A DNA stretch of 64,000 bases, from positions 2,788,279 to 2,852,278 of the forward strand of contig NZ_CP080410.1 in assembly GCF_019448255.1 (NCBI RefSeq), given 5' to 3'. The position numbers and the translations under genes are program-made. The stretch comes from Qipengyuania flava (GTDB taxonomy: Bacteria > Pseudomonadota > Alphaproteobacteria > Sphingomonadales > Sphingomonadaceae). The notes under the pieces were generated by a model that saw nothing but the letters and a program-made list of their open reading frames with translations, ran no database searches and was not told where the DNA came from. Numbering within the stretch: position 1 is the first letter of the stretch; every line of letters begins with the position of its first letter. Shown piece after piece: positions 46,173 to 53,397 of this stretch.

Positions 46173-46628
46173 TCAATCGTCGCGCGAAATCTTCTCGCGG
46201 CGCTCGTGCGCTTCCTGGGCTTCGACCGTCATGGTCGCCACCGGGCGGGCAATCAGGCGGCGCAGGCCGATCGGATCGCCGGTGACCTCGCACCAGCCGT
46301 ATTCGCCTTGGTCGATGCGGCGGAGCGCGGAATCGATTTTCGAGATCAGCTTGCGCTGGCGGTCGCGCGTGCGCAGCTCGATCCCCCAGTCGGTTTCCGA
46401 CGAGGCGCGATCGTTCAAATCGGGTTCGCGGATCGGGCCATCCTGGAGCGACTGCAGCGTCTGGCCGGCCGCATCGTGGATCGATTTCTTCCAATCAAGC
46501 AACAGCATACGGAAGTATTCCTGCTGCCGCTCGCTCATGTATTCTTCGCTGTCGTCGGGAACGTAGTTGTCGCCAACCGCGGCGCGCGCCTTGGCTAGCT
46601 TTTCCTTGTCACTTGCCACAGAGGCCAT
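46173..46628 (-). CDS. dksA: RNA polymerase-binding transcription factor DksA
   Basis: A 151-residue DksA/TraR protein that modifies RNA polymerase with ppGpp. The coiled coil ends in the acidic tip motif ...DLNDRASSETD, and the globular part is ALRRIDQGEYGWCEVTGDPIGLRRLIARPVAT. Only the first of the four zinc cysteines is kept (WCEVTG); the second pair is replaced by T and A. Single-cysteine DksA is known in alphaproteobacteria and remains functional. ATG 46628 gives the usual length. Confidence 0.94.
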   Translation of the reverse strand: MASVASDKEKLAKARAAVGDNYVPDDSEEYMSERQQEYFRMLLLDWKKSIHDAAGQTLQSLQDGPIREPDLNDRASSETDWGIELRTRDRQRKLISKIDSALRRIDQGEYGWCEVTGDPIGLRRLIARPVATMTVEAQEAHERREKISRDD

Positions 46629-46819
46629 TGAGGACCCTCTCAAACAGAATCTTCCGTCACACCGGTCACCACCGTCCCGCAGACCCGGATGTTTCCGGTG
46701 CCTCGGTGACCCGTTGGGCGCGGCCTATAAGGAAGGCAAGGGGGCCGCACAAGCGCCAATCCGTACGGGCGATGGATTGCCCAAAAGGCGTGACGAATCC
46801 GCCGATGCCCTCCCTCACG

Positions 46820-46854
46820 TTAAGAAATTCGCCCCCGAATTAACCATTTGTTGA
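46820..46854 (+). promoter_or_regulatory. CtrA-type box upstream of the Sel1-like gene
   Basis: TTAACCAT-TTG-TTGA at 46840-46854 fits TTAA-N7-TTAA with one change and contains the TTAACCAT half-site known from Caulobacter. A further TTAA at 46820-46823 lies 16 bases before it, the same spacing as in front of ctrA. Confidence 0.5.
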
Positions 46855-46918
46855 CCATAAATTTGGCAGGTCTTGGTCGTCCGGCAGGGGGTGTCGGGAT
46901 TTTTCGGGGGAATGACCA

Positions 46919-47248
46919 ATGCAGCTTTCCGGAATCGAAGGAGGGAACGGCCAGATCACGCAGAGCGAGGAAGCCCTCGCTATGGTGGCCGAATGCCTGA
47001 AACAGTACGAGCAGGGCAGCGTTGATGCGCTCTACGACCTCGGGGTCGCCTTCTCGACCGGCAGCCACGGCGCCGCCTGCGACATGATCGAGGCCCACAA
47101 GTGGTTCAACATCGCCGCGTCGAAGGGCCACGAGGAAGCCAGCTGGTGCCGCGCCGACGTCGCCGACGAAATGACCGCTCGCGAGATTGCCGAAGCCCAG
47201 CGCCGCGCCCGCGAATGGCTGGTCGACGGCAGCCGCCGCGCCGCCTGA
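46919..47248 (+). CDS. Sel1-repeat-like small protein
   Basis: A 109-residue protein with at least one Sel1-type repeat (DALYDLGVAFSTG...AHKWFNIAASKGHEEA), helical and soluble. Sel1 proteins act as adaptors in signalling. In sphingomonads and Caulobacter similar small proteins sit in the CtrA regulon and in motility contexts. A CtrA-like box lies 65-100 bases upstream, which supports cell-cycle or motility control. Its partner is unknown. Confidence 0.8.
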   Translation: MQLSGIEGGNGQITQSEEALAMVAECLKQYEQGSVDALYDLGVAFSTGSHGAACDMIEAHKWFNIAASKGHEEASWCRADVADEMTAREIAEAQRRAREWLVDGSRRAA

Positions 47249-47252
47249 TCAG

Positions 47253-48389
47253 CTAGGTTTTGCGAAAGGGTGTGCGGGTCGCCAGATAGTTGCGATCCGC
47301 GGCAACGCCCGCCCGTTCGCGCTCGAGGAAATCCTCGACCGCAGCGCGAAATCCCGGATCGGCAATCCAGTGCGCCGAGACGGTCTCCACCGGTTCATAC
47401 CCGCGGGCCAGCTTGTGCCCGCCCTGCGCCCCCGCCTCGACGCGGGAGAGGCCCAGTTCGATCGCCGCGTCGATCGCCTGATAATAGCACAGCTCGAAAT
47501 GCAGGAAGCGCACGTCGCGCGTGCAGCCCCAGTAACGTCCGTACAGCGCATCACCCCCGATGAAGTTCAGCGCCCCCGCAATTGCTTCCCCATCCTGGAA
47601 CGCCAGCACGAGCAGGAGGCGGTCTCCCATCCGCTCGCCGAACAGGTCGAACGCCGCGCGGGTCAGGTAGGGTGTGCCCCATTTGCGCGCGCCGGTGTCC
47701 TGGTAGAAGTGCCAGAAGGCGTCCCAATGCTCGGGATGAATGTCATCGCCGCGCAACCGCTTGATCGAAACGTCCGCCTGCGCGGCGGCGCGTTCCTTGC
47801 GCAGGTCCTTGCGCTTGCGCGATGCAAGCGAAGCGAGGAAGCCATCGAAATCGGCGAAATCGCGGTTGTGCCAGTGGAACTGGATATCGCTGCGCAGCAT
47901 CCAGCCCGCTTCCTCGAACAGCGTCTGCTGGGCCGGCTCGATAAAGGTCGCGTGGGCGGAGGAGAACTGGTTTTGAAGGCACAGTTGCTCGGCCGCGGCG
48001 AGCAGCGGTCTCGCCAGCGCCTCGTCCGCCAGCAGCAGCCGCGGTCCGGTTGCCGGGGTAAAGGGCGCGGCGATCTGGAGCTTGGGGTAATAGCTGCCCC
48101 CGGCCCGCTCAAAGGCGTCGGCCCAGCTGTGGTCGAAGACATATTCGCCCTGGCTGTGTCCTTTGAGATAGGCGGGCATGGCCGCAAGCAGGGGGCCGTC
48201 GTCCTCCTTGATCACCAGCGGCGCTGGTTGCCATCCGGTGCCCGCCCCGACGCTGCCGGAATCTTCCAGCGCGGTCAGGAATTCATGGCTGACGAAAGGA
48301 TTACCCGGCCCTGCCAGCGCGTTCCACTGGACGCGGTCGAAGGCGCCGACCGATCCGCCGACGCGCGCAGCAAGGCCGCCGTCGCTCAC
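47253..48389 (-). CDS. GNAT-fold peptidogalycan/DUF482-type acyltransferase
   Basis: A 378-residue protein of the DUF482/FemAB-like N-acyltransferase group. It has NPFVSHEFLTALEDSGSVGAGTGWQP, YYPKLQIAAPFTPATGPRLL, HWHNRDFADFDGFLASLASRKRKDLRKER, and ELCYYQAIDAAIELGLSRVEAGAQGGHKLARGYEPV. GTG 48389 is set by the GTGA overlap with the upstream gene; the longer frame reads through that gene antisense-like. The acceptor molecule is unknown. Confidence 0.88.
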   Translation of the reverse strand: MSDGGLAARVGGSVGAFDRVQWNALAGPGNPFVSHEFLTALEDSGSVGAGTGWQPAPLVIKEDDGPLLAAMPAYLKGHSQGEYVFDHSWADAFERAGGSYYPKLQIAAPFTPATGPRLLLADEALARPLLAAAEQLCLQNQFSSAHATFIEPAQQTLFEEAGWMLRSDIQFHWHNRDFADFDGFLASLASRKRKDLRKERAAAQADVSIKRLRGDDIHPEHWDAFWHFYQDTGARKWGTPYLTRAAFDLFGERMGDRLLLVLAFQDGEAIAGALNFIGGDALYGRYWGCTRDVRFLHFELCYYQAIDAAIELGLSRVEAGAQGGHKLARGYEPVETVSAHWIADPGFRAAVEDFLERERAGVAADRNYLATRTPFRKT

Positions 48390-49156
48390 GCGAGCCCCGC
48401 CCCTTCGGCAATCGGTGCATCCGCATGGGCGGCCGCGACGGCGCGTGTCTCGGGCGAGTTCACCGTCCAGGTCAGCACCGGAACACCGGCATCGCGCAGC
48501 GCAGAGGTCATCGGGTTGGGCAAGGCCGCCACATGATAGGCGAGGAACTCGGGCTGCGCGACCCACAGCGCCATGCGCCGCTGCCAAGCCTTCTGCGTGT
48601 ATCCGTATTCGTCTTCGCGCATGACGAGGCCGCGTGTGGTTTGCGGGGAATGCCGCTTCAGCCAACGCGACACGCGGGGGTCAAAGCTCATCACAGCATG
48701 GCGACCGCCATAGCCGGCAAGCGCGTCAACAACCCGGCGGCAGGAGAGCTCGACATCGTAGCCACGCCGCGACTTGATCTCGATCAGCAGCGGAACCCGT
48801 CCGGCGATCATCGCCAGAAGTTCCGGCAAGTCCATCGGCCGGTCTTCGCTTTCCAGATAGGCCAGCTCGCGCCACTCGTCGCGAGTCAGTGCCCCGGTTT
48901 TTTCCGGCCTCCCCACCAGGCGGGCGAAATCCCAGTCATGGAACACCATCGGCCAGTCGTCGGCGCTGCGCTGGATGTCGCATTCGACGCCCAGCCCCGC
49001 CTCGACCGCCGCGCGAAAGGCGCTTGGCCCGTTCTCGATCCGACCCGGACCGTGCAGGCCGCGGTGGGCGTAGGTCCACTCGCTCAGCCAACCCGTCCGC
49101 GCAGGATCGGGCGTGGCGGCAAAGAAGCGATCAAGCCTTGAGAGCAACAATCGCAT
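48386..49156 (-). CDS. glycerophosphodiester phosphodiesterase family protein
   Basis: A 256-residue GDPD-fold enzyme that cleaves glycerophosphodiesters. YAHRGLHGPGRIENGPSAFRAAVEAGLGVECDIQRSADDWPMVFHD carries the catalytic His, Glu and Asp residues. The LIEIKSR segment adds another metal ligand. No signal peptide is evident, so it is probably cytoplasmic. ATG 49156 is preceded by GAGG but overlaps the Rid gene by 26 bases. Confidence 0.9.
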   Translation of the reverse strand: MRLLLSRLDRFFAATPDPARTGWLSEWTYAHRGLHGPGRIENGPSAFRAAVEAGLGVECDIQRSADDWPMVFHDWDFARLVGRPEKTGALTRDEWRELAYLESEDRPMDLPELLAMIAGRVPLLIEIKSRRGYDVELSCRRVVDALAGYGGRHAVMSFDPRVSRWLKRHSPQTTRGLVMREDEYGYTQKAWQRRMALWVAQPEFLAYHVAALPNPMTSALRDAGVPVLTWTVNSPETRAVAAAHADAPIAEGAGLA

Positions 49157-49586
49157 CGACCTCGACAGCGGCGTCGAGCGGAAGGACCGGGACGCCGACC
49201 GCGCTGCGCGCATGCTTGCCAGCATCGCCGAAGACCTCGGCCATGAGGTCGCTGCAGCCGTTCACGACCTTGGGCTGGTCGGTGAAATCCGGCGTACTGG
49301 CCACGAACCCGCCGAGCTTCACGATGCGCTCCACCCGTTCGAGCAGGCCGGCGGCTTTCAGCTGCGCAAGGATCATCATCCCGCAGGCGCGCGCCGCTTC
49401 CTGCCCTTGTTCGAGCGTGACGCTATCGCCGAGCTTGCCGGTCACGAGCGCACCATCAACGAAGGGCAGCTGGCCCGAGATGTAAGCCGTGTTCCCGCTC
49501 ACCACGAGCGGCTGGTAGCTGGCGACGGGGGCGGCGGCTTCCGGCAGGGTAATGCCGAGATCGGCCAGGGTGGTTTCGACGCTCAT
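49131..49586 (-). CDS. RidA/YjgF family protein (Rid subgroup)
   Basis: A 151-residue protein of the Rid family, which removes reactive enamine/imine intermediates of amino acid metabolism. VSGNTAYISGQLPF, the NLxxxL-like RIVKLGGFVASTPDF and HARSAVGVPVLPLDAAVEVDAIVAL match. The Arg in RSAVGV corresponds to the arginine that marks deaminase-active forms. It is longer at the N-terminus than RidA itself, so the subgroup is uncertain. Starts by ATGA overlap with the HAD gene. Confidence 0.9.
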   Translation of the reverse strand: MSVETTLADLGITLPEAAAPVASYQPLVVSGNTAYISGQLPFVDGALVTGKLGDSVTLEQGQEAARACGMMILAQLKAAGLLERVERIVKLGGFVASTPDFTDQPKVVNGCSDLMAEVFGDAGKHARSAVGVPVLPLDAAVEVDAIVALKA

Positions 49587-50212
49587 GCGGGTTCCTTCTC
49601 GATTTCGCCCAAGAGCCAGGGCAGCGCATGTTCCCAGGTGTCGATCCGCGCATCGGCATGGCCCGAGGTGTGGGCGCAATCGATATGCGGGGCGAGCATG
49701 GGTTCGCCGCACAGGTGCAGCGTGGTGATGGTGCCGACGGTTTCGCGCGCCGAGCGGTGGTGCTGGGCGAGATCGTCGATGAAGATGGCCTTGCTCGGCT
49801 GGTATTCGTCGAGGATGGACTGAAGCGCCGGGCCCTTGGGCCCCTGATTGGTGAACACGCGCGCGTCGAGCCCGTGGTCCATGAGCTGCGCCTTGCGCAT
49901 CTCCTGGCGCTTGTCGACCAGGTTGGTGAGGATCACGACATCGGCGTGTTCGCGCAGGGCGCCCAGCCCCTCGATAGCGCCGGGGATCGGCGTCTGGCGG
50001 TGCATTTCGGTGTCGAAGAACCCGCCAAGCATTTTCCAGATCTCTTCGGGAGCGAGATATTCGCCGCTGTCCTGCCAGCGCAGCGCCTTGGAAAAATCCG
50101 CGCCGTCCATGCGGAATTCCACGCCCTGCGTTTCCGCCAGCCAGTCGCGGAAGGGGGAGACCATGTAGAGCAACACCTCGTCGCAATCGGATATGATCAG
50201 CGGACGGCTCAT
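49583..50212 (-). CDS. HAD-superfamily hydrolase
   Basis: A 209-residue hydrolase. The first motif is IISDCDEVLLYMV (DxD type as DCDE), motif II is VVILTNLVD, and the late acid motif is KAIFIDDLAQHH. It is probably a small-molecule phosphatase; no substrate can be assigned. Overlaps in the coupled series DUF3572-HAD-Rid-GDPD-GNAT point to a joint metabolic or repair role. Confidence 0.88.
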   Translation of the reverse strand: MSRPLIISDCDEVLLYMVSPFRDWLAETQGVEFRMDGADFSKALRWQDSGEYLAPEEIWKMLGGFFDTEMHRQTPIPGAIEGLGALREHADVVILTNLVDKRQEMRKAQLMDHGLDARVFTNQGPKGPALQSILDEYQPSKAIFIDDLAQHHRSARETVGTITTLHLCGEPMLAPHIDCAHTSGHADARIDTWEHALPWLLGEIEKEPA

Positions 50213-50532
50213 GCGGACAGCTCCCTGGCAGCGGCAACGAGGGTTTCGGGGGTCGTGTCCAGCGCTTCAGCCGCGCGGACAAGGTCGGGTTCGTGATTGG
50301 CGAGGAATTCGAGCACGGCAGCCTGAACGCTCCGGTCGGTTAGCGAGTTCCTCAGTTGATCAGGCGTGAGGCCGGTCAGCGAAAGCAGGCGTTCGGCGCG
50401 CTGTTCATCGGCCAGCGCCCAGCCCAGCGCCTCGAGCGCCAGCACGTCGCTGGAGCGGGTCTCGGCCTTGGATGGTTCGCGAATAATTGTCAGCGCTCCC
50501 GCTTTTGCATAGAGCCACCAGCGCATTCGCAT
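50209..50532 (-). CDS. DUF3572 protein
   Basis: A short helical protein with the DUF3572 pattern VLALEALGWALADEQRAERLLSLTGLTPDQLRNSL...VLEFLANHEPDLVRAAEALDTTPETLVAAARELSA. Function unknown. The start is uncertain: ATG 50532 gives 107 residues but adds about 30 not typical of the family and would leave only 15 bases to the divergent divK start; GTG 50445 gives a 78-residue family-like protein. It is the first gene of the coupled series running to 47253. Confidence 0.78.
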   Translation of the reverse strand: MRMRWWLYAKAGALTIIREPSKAETRSSDVLALEALGWALADEQRAERLLSLTGLTPDQLRNSLTDRSVQAAVLEFLANHEPDLVRAAEALDTTPETLVAAARELSA

Positions 50533-50547
50533 GGAGGCGTGGGCCAA

Positions 50548-50916
50548 GTGGCAAAGAGAATCCTCGTTGTCGAGGACAACGATCTCAATCGTAAGTTGTT
50601 CTGTGACGTGCTGAAGGCAAACGGGCACGAAGTGGTGCCTGTTGCCGACGGCCAGAACGTGCTCGCCACGGCCAAGCGATTCGCGCCCGATCTGGTGATC
50701 ATGGATATCCAGCTGCCGAATATCAGCGGAATCGACCTGATCGCCCAGCTCAAGGGCGATGCGGGTCTTGCAGCGGTGCCCGTGCTCGCGGTGACCGCTT
50801 ACGCAGGCAAGGGCGATGAAGAGCGCATCCGCGATGCAGGCGCTGCCGATTACCTCGCCAAGCCCGTGTCGATCGGGCCTTTCATGGCAGCGGTGAAGGC
50901 GCTGCTGCCGGAGTAG
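50548..50916 (+). CDS. divK: single-domain response regulator DivK
   Basis: A 122-residue receiver domain. ILVVEDNDLNRKLFCDVLKANGHEV, the phospho-acceptor in LVIMDIQLPNISGIDLIAQLK (Asp53), VTAYAGKGDEERIRDAGAADYLAKP with Lys105 and the SIGPFMAAVKALL end match DivK. In alphaproteobacteria DivK works with PleC and DivJ to lower CtrA activity. A pleD gene is often next to it but is not seen here. The start is GTG 50548. It is divergent from the DUF3572 gene. Confidence 0.93.
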   Translation: MAKRILVVEDNDLNRKLFCDVLKANGHEVVPVADGQNVLATAKRFAPDLVIMDIQLPNISGIDLIAQLKGDAGLAAVPVLAVTAYAGKGDEERIRDAGAADYLAKPVSIGPFMAAVKALLPE

Positions 50917-50926
50917 TTTTTGCTGG

Positions 50927-50949
50927 CTCCGGGATTTTTCGGAGTTTTT
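50927..50949 (+). terminator. probable terminator of divK
   Basis: CTCCG (50927-50931) pairs with CGGAG (50940-50944) around GGATTTTT, followed by TTTTTG. It lies just after the divK stop and forms the left edge of palindromic repeat copy 3. A similar CTCCCGGAG-CTTTTG is found in copy 2. Confidence 0.5.
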
Positions 50950-51101
50950 GTTGTGTGCGGGCCGGACATCCGTCCGTCCCTTCGGCACCGGCCCTCACCC
51001 CCACCCGGCCACCCATCAGTATAATCCCGTGGGCGGTCGGGTGGGGGTGAGGGCCGGTGCCGCCGCAAGGTAAGCGCGGATGCGCTTCCCGCACCCACAA
51101 A
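50945..51101. repeat. large intergenic palindrome, copy 3, with two ATCC/GGAT-loop hairpins
   Basis: Arms of 32 bp at 50984-51015 and 51030-51061 match at 30 positions, with a 14-base loop. A left hairpin CGGAC-ATCC-GTCCG (50963-50976) follows TTTTTGTTGTGTGCG. A right hairpin AAGCGC-GGAT-GCGCTT (51072-51087) precedes CCCGCACCCACAAAC. The element fills the gap between the convergent stop codons of divK and the DUF5706 gene. Confidence 0.85.
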
Positions 51102-51698
51102 CTAGTTCGACGTCACCATCTCGAAGGCAAAGACCGCCAGCGTGACGAACAGGCCGAACATGAACACCTTGTAGGCGAGCGCGAGGAAGCGGTATTTCTT
51201 GCCCGCCAGCACCTGGCCGTTCTGGTACATGTCGTGCGCCATGGTCTCGAACACGGTGCGGTCGGATTCCAGCCGTTCGAGCAATTGCTCGGTCCACTCG
51301 TCCTCGTCCATCCAGGTGTAATGGCCGAAGAAGATGAGATTGCGGTTGGTGATCTTGCCATCCGGCCGCCCCACCTTGGGCAGCACCGCCATCACCGCGC
51401 ACAGCGAACTGGCGAAGGAAAAGCTGGCGAGGATCATCAGCGAGACCGGCATCTGGCCCGTGAGCGCGCGGCTGACAGAGAGCGAGAAGACGAGGAAGGT
51501 CGCACCCAGCAGGATGGAGGCCTTCTGGTCGGCCATCTGAGACAGCTTCAGCGTGCTCATCTGCGCGGTGCGCATCAGGTGAATCGCGTGGTTCGAATAG
51601 GAGACCTCGCGCTTGGGCTCAGCCGCCGATTCCTCGACGGCGTCATCGTCCGCCGGAGCATCGGCAACAAGCGCTTTTGCGGAACGAGAATCGCTCAT
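51102..51698 (-). CDS. DUF5706/Pycsar-effector-like two-helix membrane protein
   Basis: A 198-residue protein. After a polar N-terminus comes the DUF5706 pattern HLMRTAQMSTLKLSQMADQKASILLGATFLVFSLSVSRAL (first membrane helix), a second helix ILASFSFASSLCAVMAVLP, the NLIFFGHYTWMDEDEWTEQLLERL segment and a third helix near the end. The same domain serves as effector (PycTM) in Pycsar anti-phage systems. No nucleotide cyclase is adjacent; the neighbours are divK and sphingolipid genes, so a housekeeping role is as likely. ATG 51698 gives the usual N-terminus. Confidence 0.82.
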   Translation of the reverse strand: MSDSRSAKALVADAPADDDAVEESAAEPKREVSYSNHAIHLMRTAQMSTLKLSQMADQKASILLGATFLVFSLSVSRALTGQMPVSLMILASFSFASSLCAVMAVLPKVGRPDGKITNRNLIFFGHYTWMDEDEWTEQLLERLESDRTVFETMAHDMYQNGQVLAGKKYRFLALAYKVFMFGLFVTLAVFAFEMVTSN

Positions 51699-51856
51699 CC
51701 GTTTTCCCCCATGTGAACAGATATTTGCGCCCGCCTTGCAAGAGTGCCATTGCGGCCTGCGCTTGACAAGCACCGCAACAAGCCGTTTTGCCCGGCAAGC
51801 ACTTGCGCCCAGCGCCTATGAAGGCGCGCGCCTATAAAGGATTGGAACTGCCCGCC

Positions 51857-52102
51857 ATGGACCGAGCCGCCGTTGACGCAAAGATCCGCGAACTGGCCGA
51901 GCCCTTCAACAAGAAGGGCGTGGATATCAAGGAAGAGACAACCTTCGCCAACGACCTGGAATTCGACAGCCTGACGGTGATGGATTTCGTCGCGGCGATC
52001 GAGGACGAGTTCGACATCATCATCTCGATGAACCAGCAGGCCGAGATCGAGACCTATGGCCAGCTCGTCGATGCCGTCACCAAGCTGCAGGCCGACGGAT
52101 GA
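51857..52102 (+). CDS. acyl carrier protein for serine palmitoyltransferase
   Basis: An 81-residue ACP. The phosphopantetheine attachment Ser38 is in EFDSLTVMDFV (DSL motif), with acidic helix II around it. Such dedicated ACPs sit next to spt in sphingolipid-making alphaproteobacteria and feed the acyl chain to Spt. ATG 51857 is used; an in-frame ATG 51818 would add 13 residues. Its stop overlaps the spt start (ATGA, 52099-52102). Confidence 0.93.
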   Translation: MDRAAVDAKIRELAEPFNKKGVDIKEETTFANDLEFDSLTVMDFVAAIEDEFDIIISMNQQAEIETYGQLVDAVTKLQADG

Positions 52103-53349
52103 GCGAAGGTATCTCGCAGCCGGACCAGCCGCAGGAGCTTGAGGGAGAAGGCAAGGACCTGTTCTCCAAGTTCGACGATATCATCGCACTGCGCGAAGGG
52201 CTTCTCGCCAGCGGCCAGGAAGACCCGTTCAACCTGGTGATGGAGAAGGTCCTCTCGCCGACCCGTGCGATCTGCAACGGGCGCGACACGATCCTGCTCG
52301 GCACCTACAACTACATGGGCATGACCTTCGACCCCGATGTGGTCGAAGCGGGCAAGCAGGCGCTGGCCGATTACGGCACCGGCACCACCGGCAGCCGCGT
52401 GCTCAACGGCACCTATCAGGGCCACAAGGAGTGCGAGGAAGCGCTCAAGGACTTTTACGGAATGGACCACGCGATGGTCTTTTCCACCGGCTACCAGGCC
52501 AACCTCGGCATCATTTCGACGATTGCCGGCAAGGGCGATTACATCGTCCTCGACATCGACAGCCACGCCAGCATCTGGGACGGCTGCGCGATGGGCAATG
52601 CCGAAGTCGTGCCCTTCAAGCACAACGATATCGAAGCGATGGAAAAGCGCCTGCGCCGCATTCCCGAAGGCGCGGGCAAGCTGGTGGTGCTCGAAGGCGT
52701 CTACTCGATGCTCGGCGATATCGCACCGCTCAAGGAAATGGTCGCCATCGCCAAGAAATACGGCGCGATGGTGCTGGTCGACGAAGCGCATTCGATGGGC
52801 TTCATCGGCGAGAACGGGCGCGGCGTGGTCGAAACCGCGGGTGTGATGGACGATGTCGATTTCATCATCGGCACCTTTTCGAAGAGCGTCGGCACGGTGG
52901 GCGGCTTCTGCGTCTCGAACCATCCCAAGTTCGAGATCATGCGCCTTGTCTGCCGCCCCTATGTTTTCACCGCATCGCTCCCGCCCTCCGTGGTGGCCAC
53001 GGCCGAAGCCAGCATCCGCAAGCTGATGCACGGCTCGAACAAGCGCGCCCACCTGTGGGAGAATTCGCGCACCCTGCACAAGGGCCTGAAGGACCTCGGC
53101 TTCAAGCTCGGGACCGAGGAACCGCAGAGCGCGATCATCGCGGTGATCATGCCCGACCTAGAGAAGGGCGCGGCCATGTGGGAAGCGCTGATCAAGGGCG
53201 GTCTTTATGTGAACCTTGCAAGGCCGCCGGCAACGCCGGCCGGCATGACGCTTCTGCGTTGCTCGCTGTGCGCCGAACACTCGGCGGACGAGGTCCAGCA
53301 GATCCTTGAAATCTTCGAGACAGCCGGCAAGGCGGTCGGCATTATCTAG
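52099..53349 (+). CDS. spt: serine palmitoyltransferase
   Basis: A 416-residue PLP enzyme of the alpha-oxoamine synthase family that condenses serine with an acyl thioester, the first step of sphingolipid synthesis. Key parts are NYMGMTFDPDV, GTGTTGSRVLNGTYQGHKECEE, DSHASIW (His156 stacks on PLP), VDEAHSMG (Asp228, His231) and the Schiff-base Lys262 in GTFSKSVGTVGGF. Soluble homodimeric form, no membrane helix. Sphingolipid production is a taxonomic mark of sphingomonads. Confidence 0.97.
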   Translation: MSEGISQPDQPQELEGEGKDLFSKFDDIIALREGLLASGQEDPFNLVMEKVLSPTRAICNGRDTILLGTYNYMGMTFDPDVVEAGKQALADYGTGTTGSRVLNGTYQGHKECEEALKDFYGMDHAMVFSTGYQANLGIISTIAGKGDYIVLDIDSHASIWDGCAMGNAEVVPFKHNDIEAMEKRLRRIPEGAGKLVVLEGVYSMLGDIAPLKEMVAIAKKYGAMVLVDEAHSMGFIGENGRGVVETAGVMDDVDFIIGTFSKSVGTVGGFCVSNHPKFEIMRLVCRPYVFTASLPPSVVATAEASIRKLMHGSNKRAHLWENSRTLHKGLKDLGFKLGTEEPQSAIIAVIMPDLEKGAAMWEALIKGGLYVNLARPPATPAGMTLLRCSLCAEHSADEVQQILEIFETAGKAVGII

Positions 53350-53356
53350 GGCGAAG

Positions 53357-53391
53357 GCGCCGGCCGGGATCCCCACGGTCCCGTCCGGCGC
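53357..53391. terminator. GC-rich hairpin between convergent spt and hydroxylase genes
   Basis: GCGCCGGCCGGGATC (53357-53371) and GGTCCCGTCCGGCGC (53377-53391) form a 15 bp stem with one mismatch and one wobble. No U-run follows on either side. Its position between two stop codons suggests a pause or processing site for both transcripts. Confidence 0.45.
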
Positions 53392-53397
53392 GCCCCG

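Noticed and set aside
51102..51698. Full Pycsar anti-phage system
   Set aside because: Only the effector-like protein is present. No cyclase gene lies nearby, so a defence system is not claimed.
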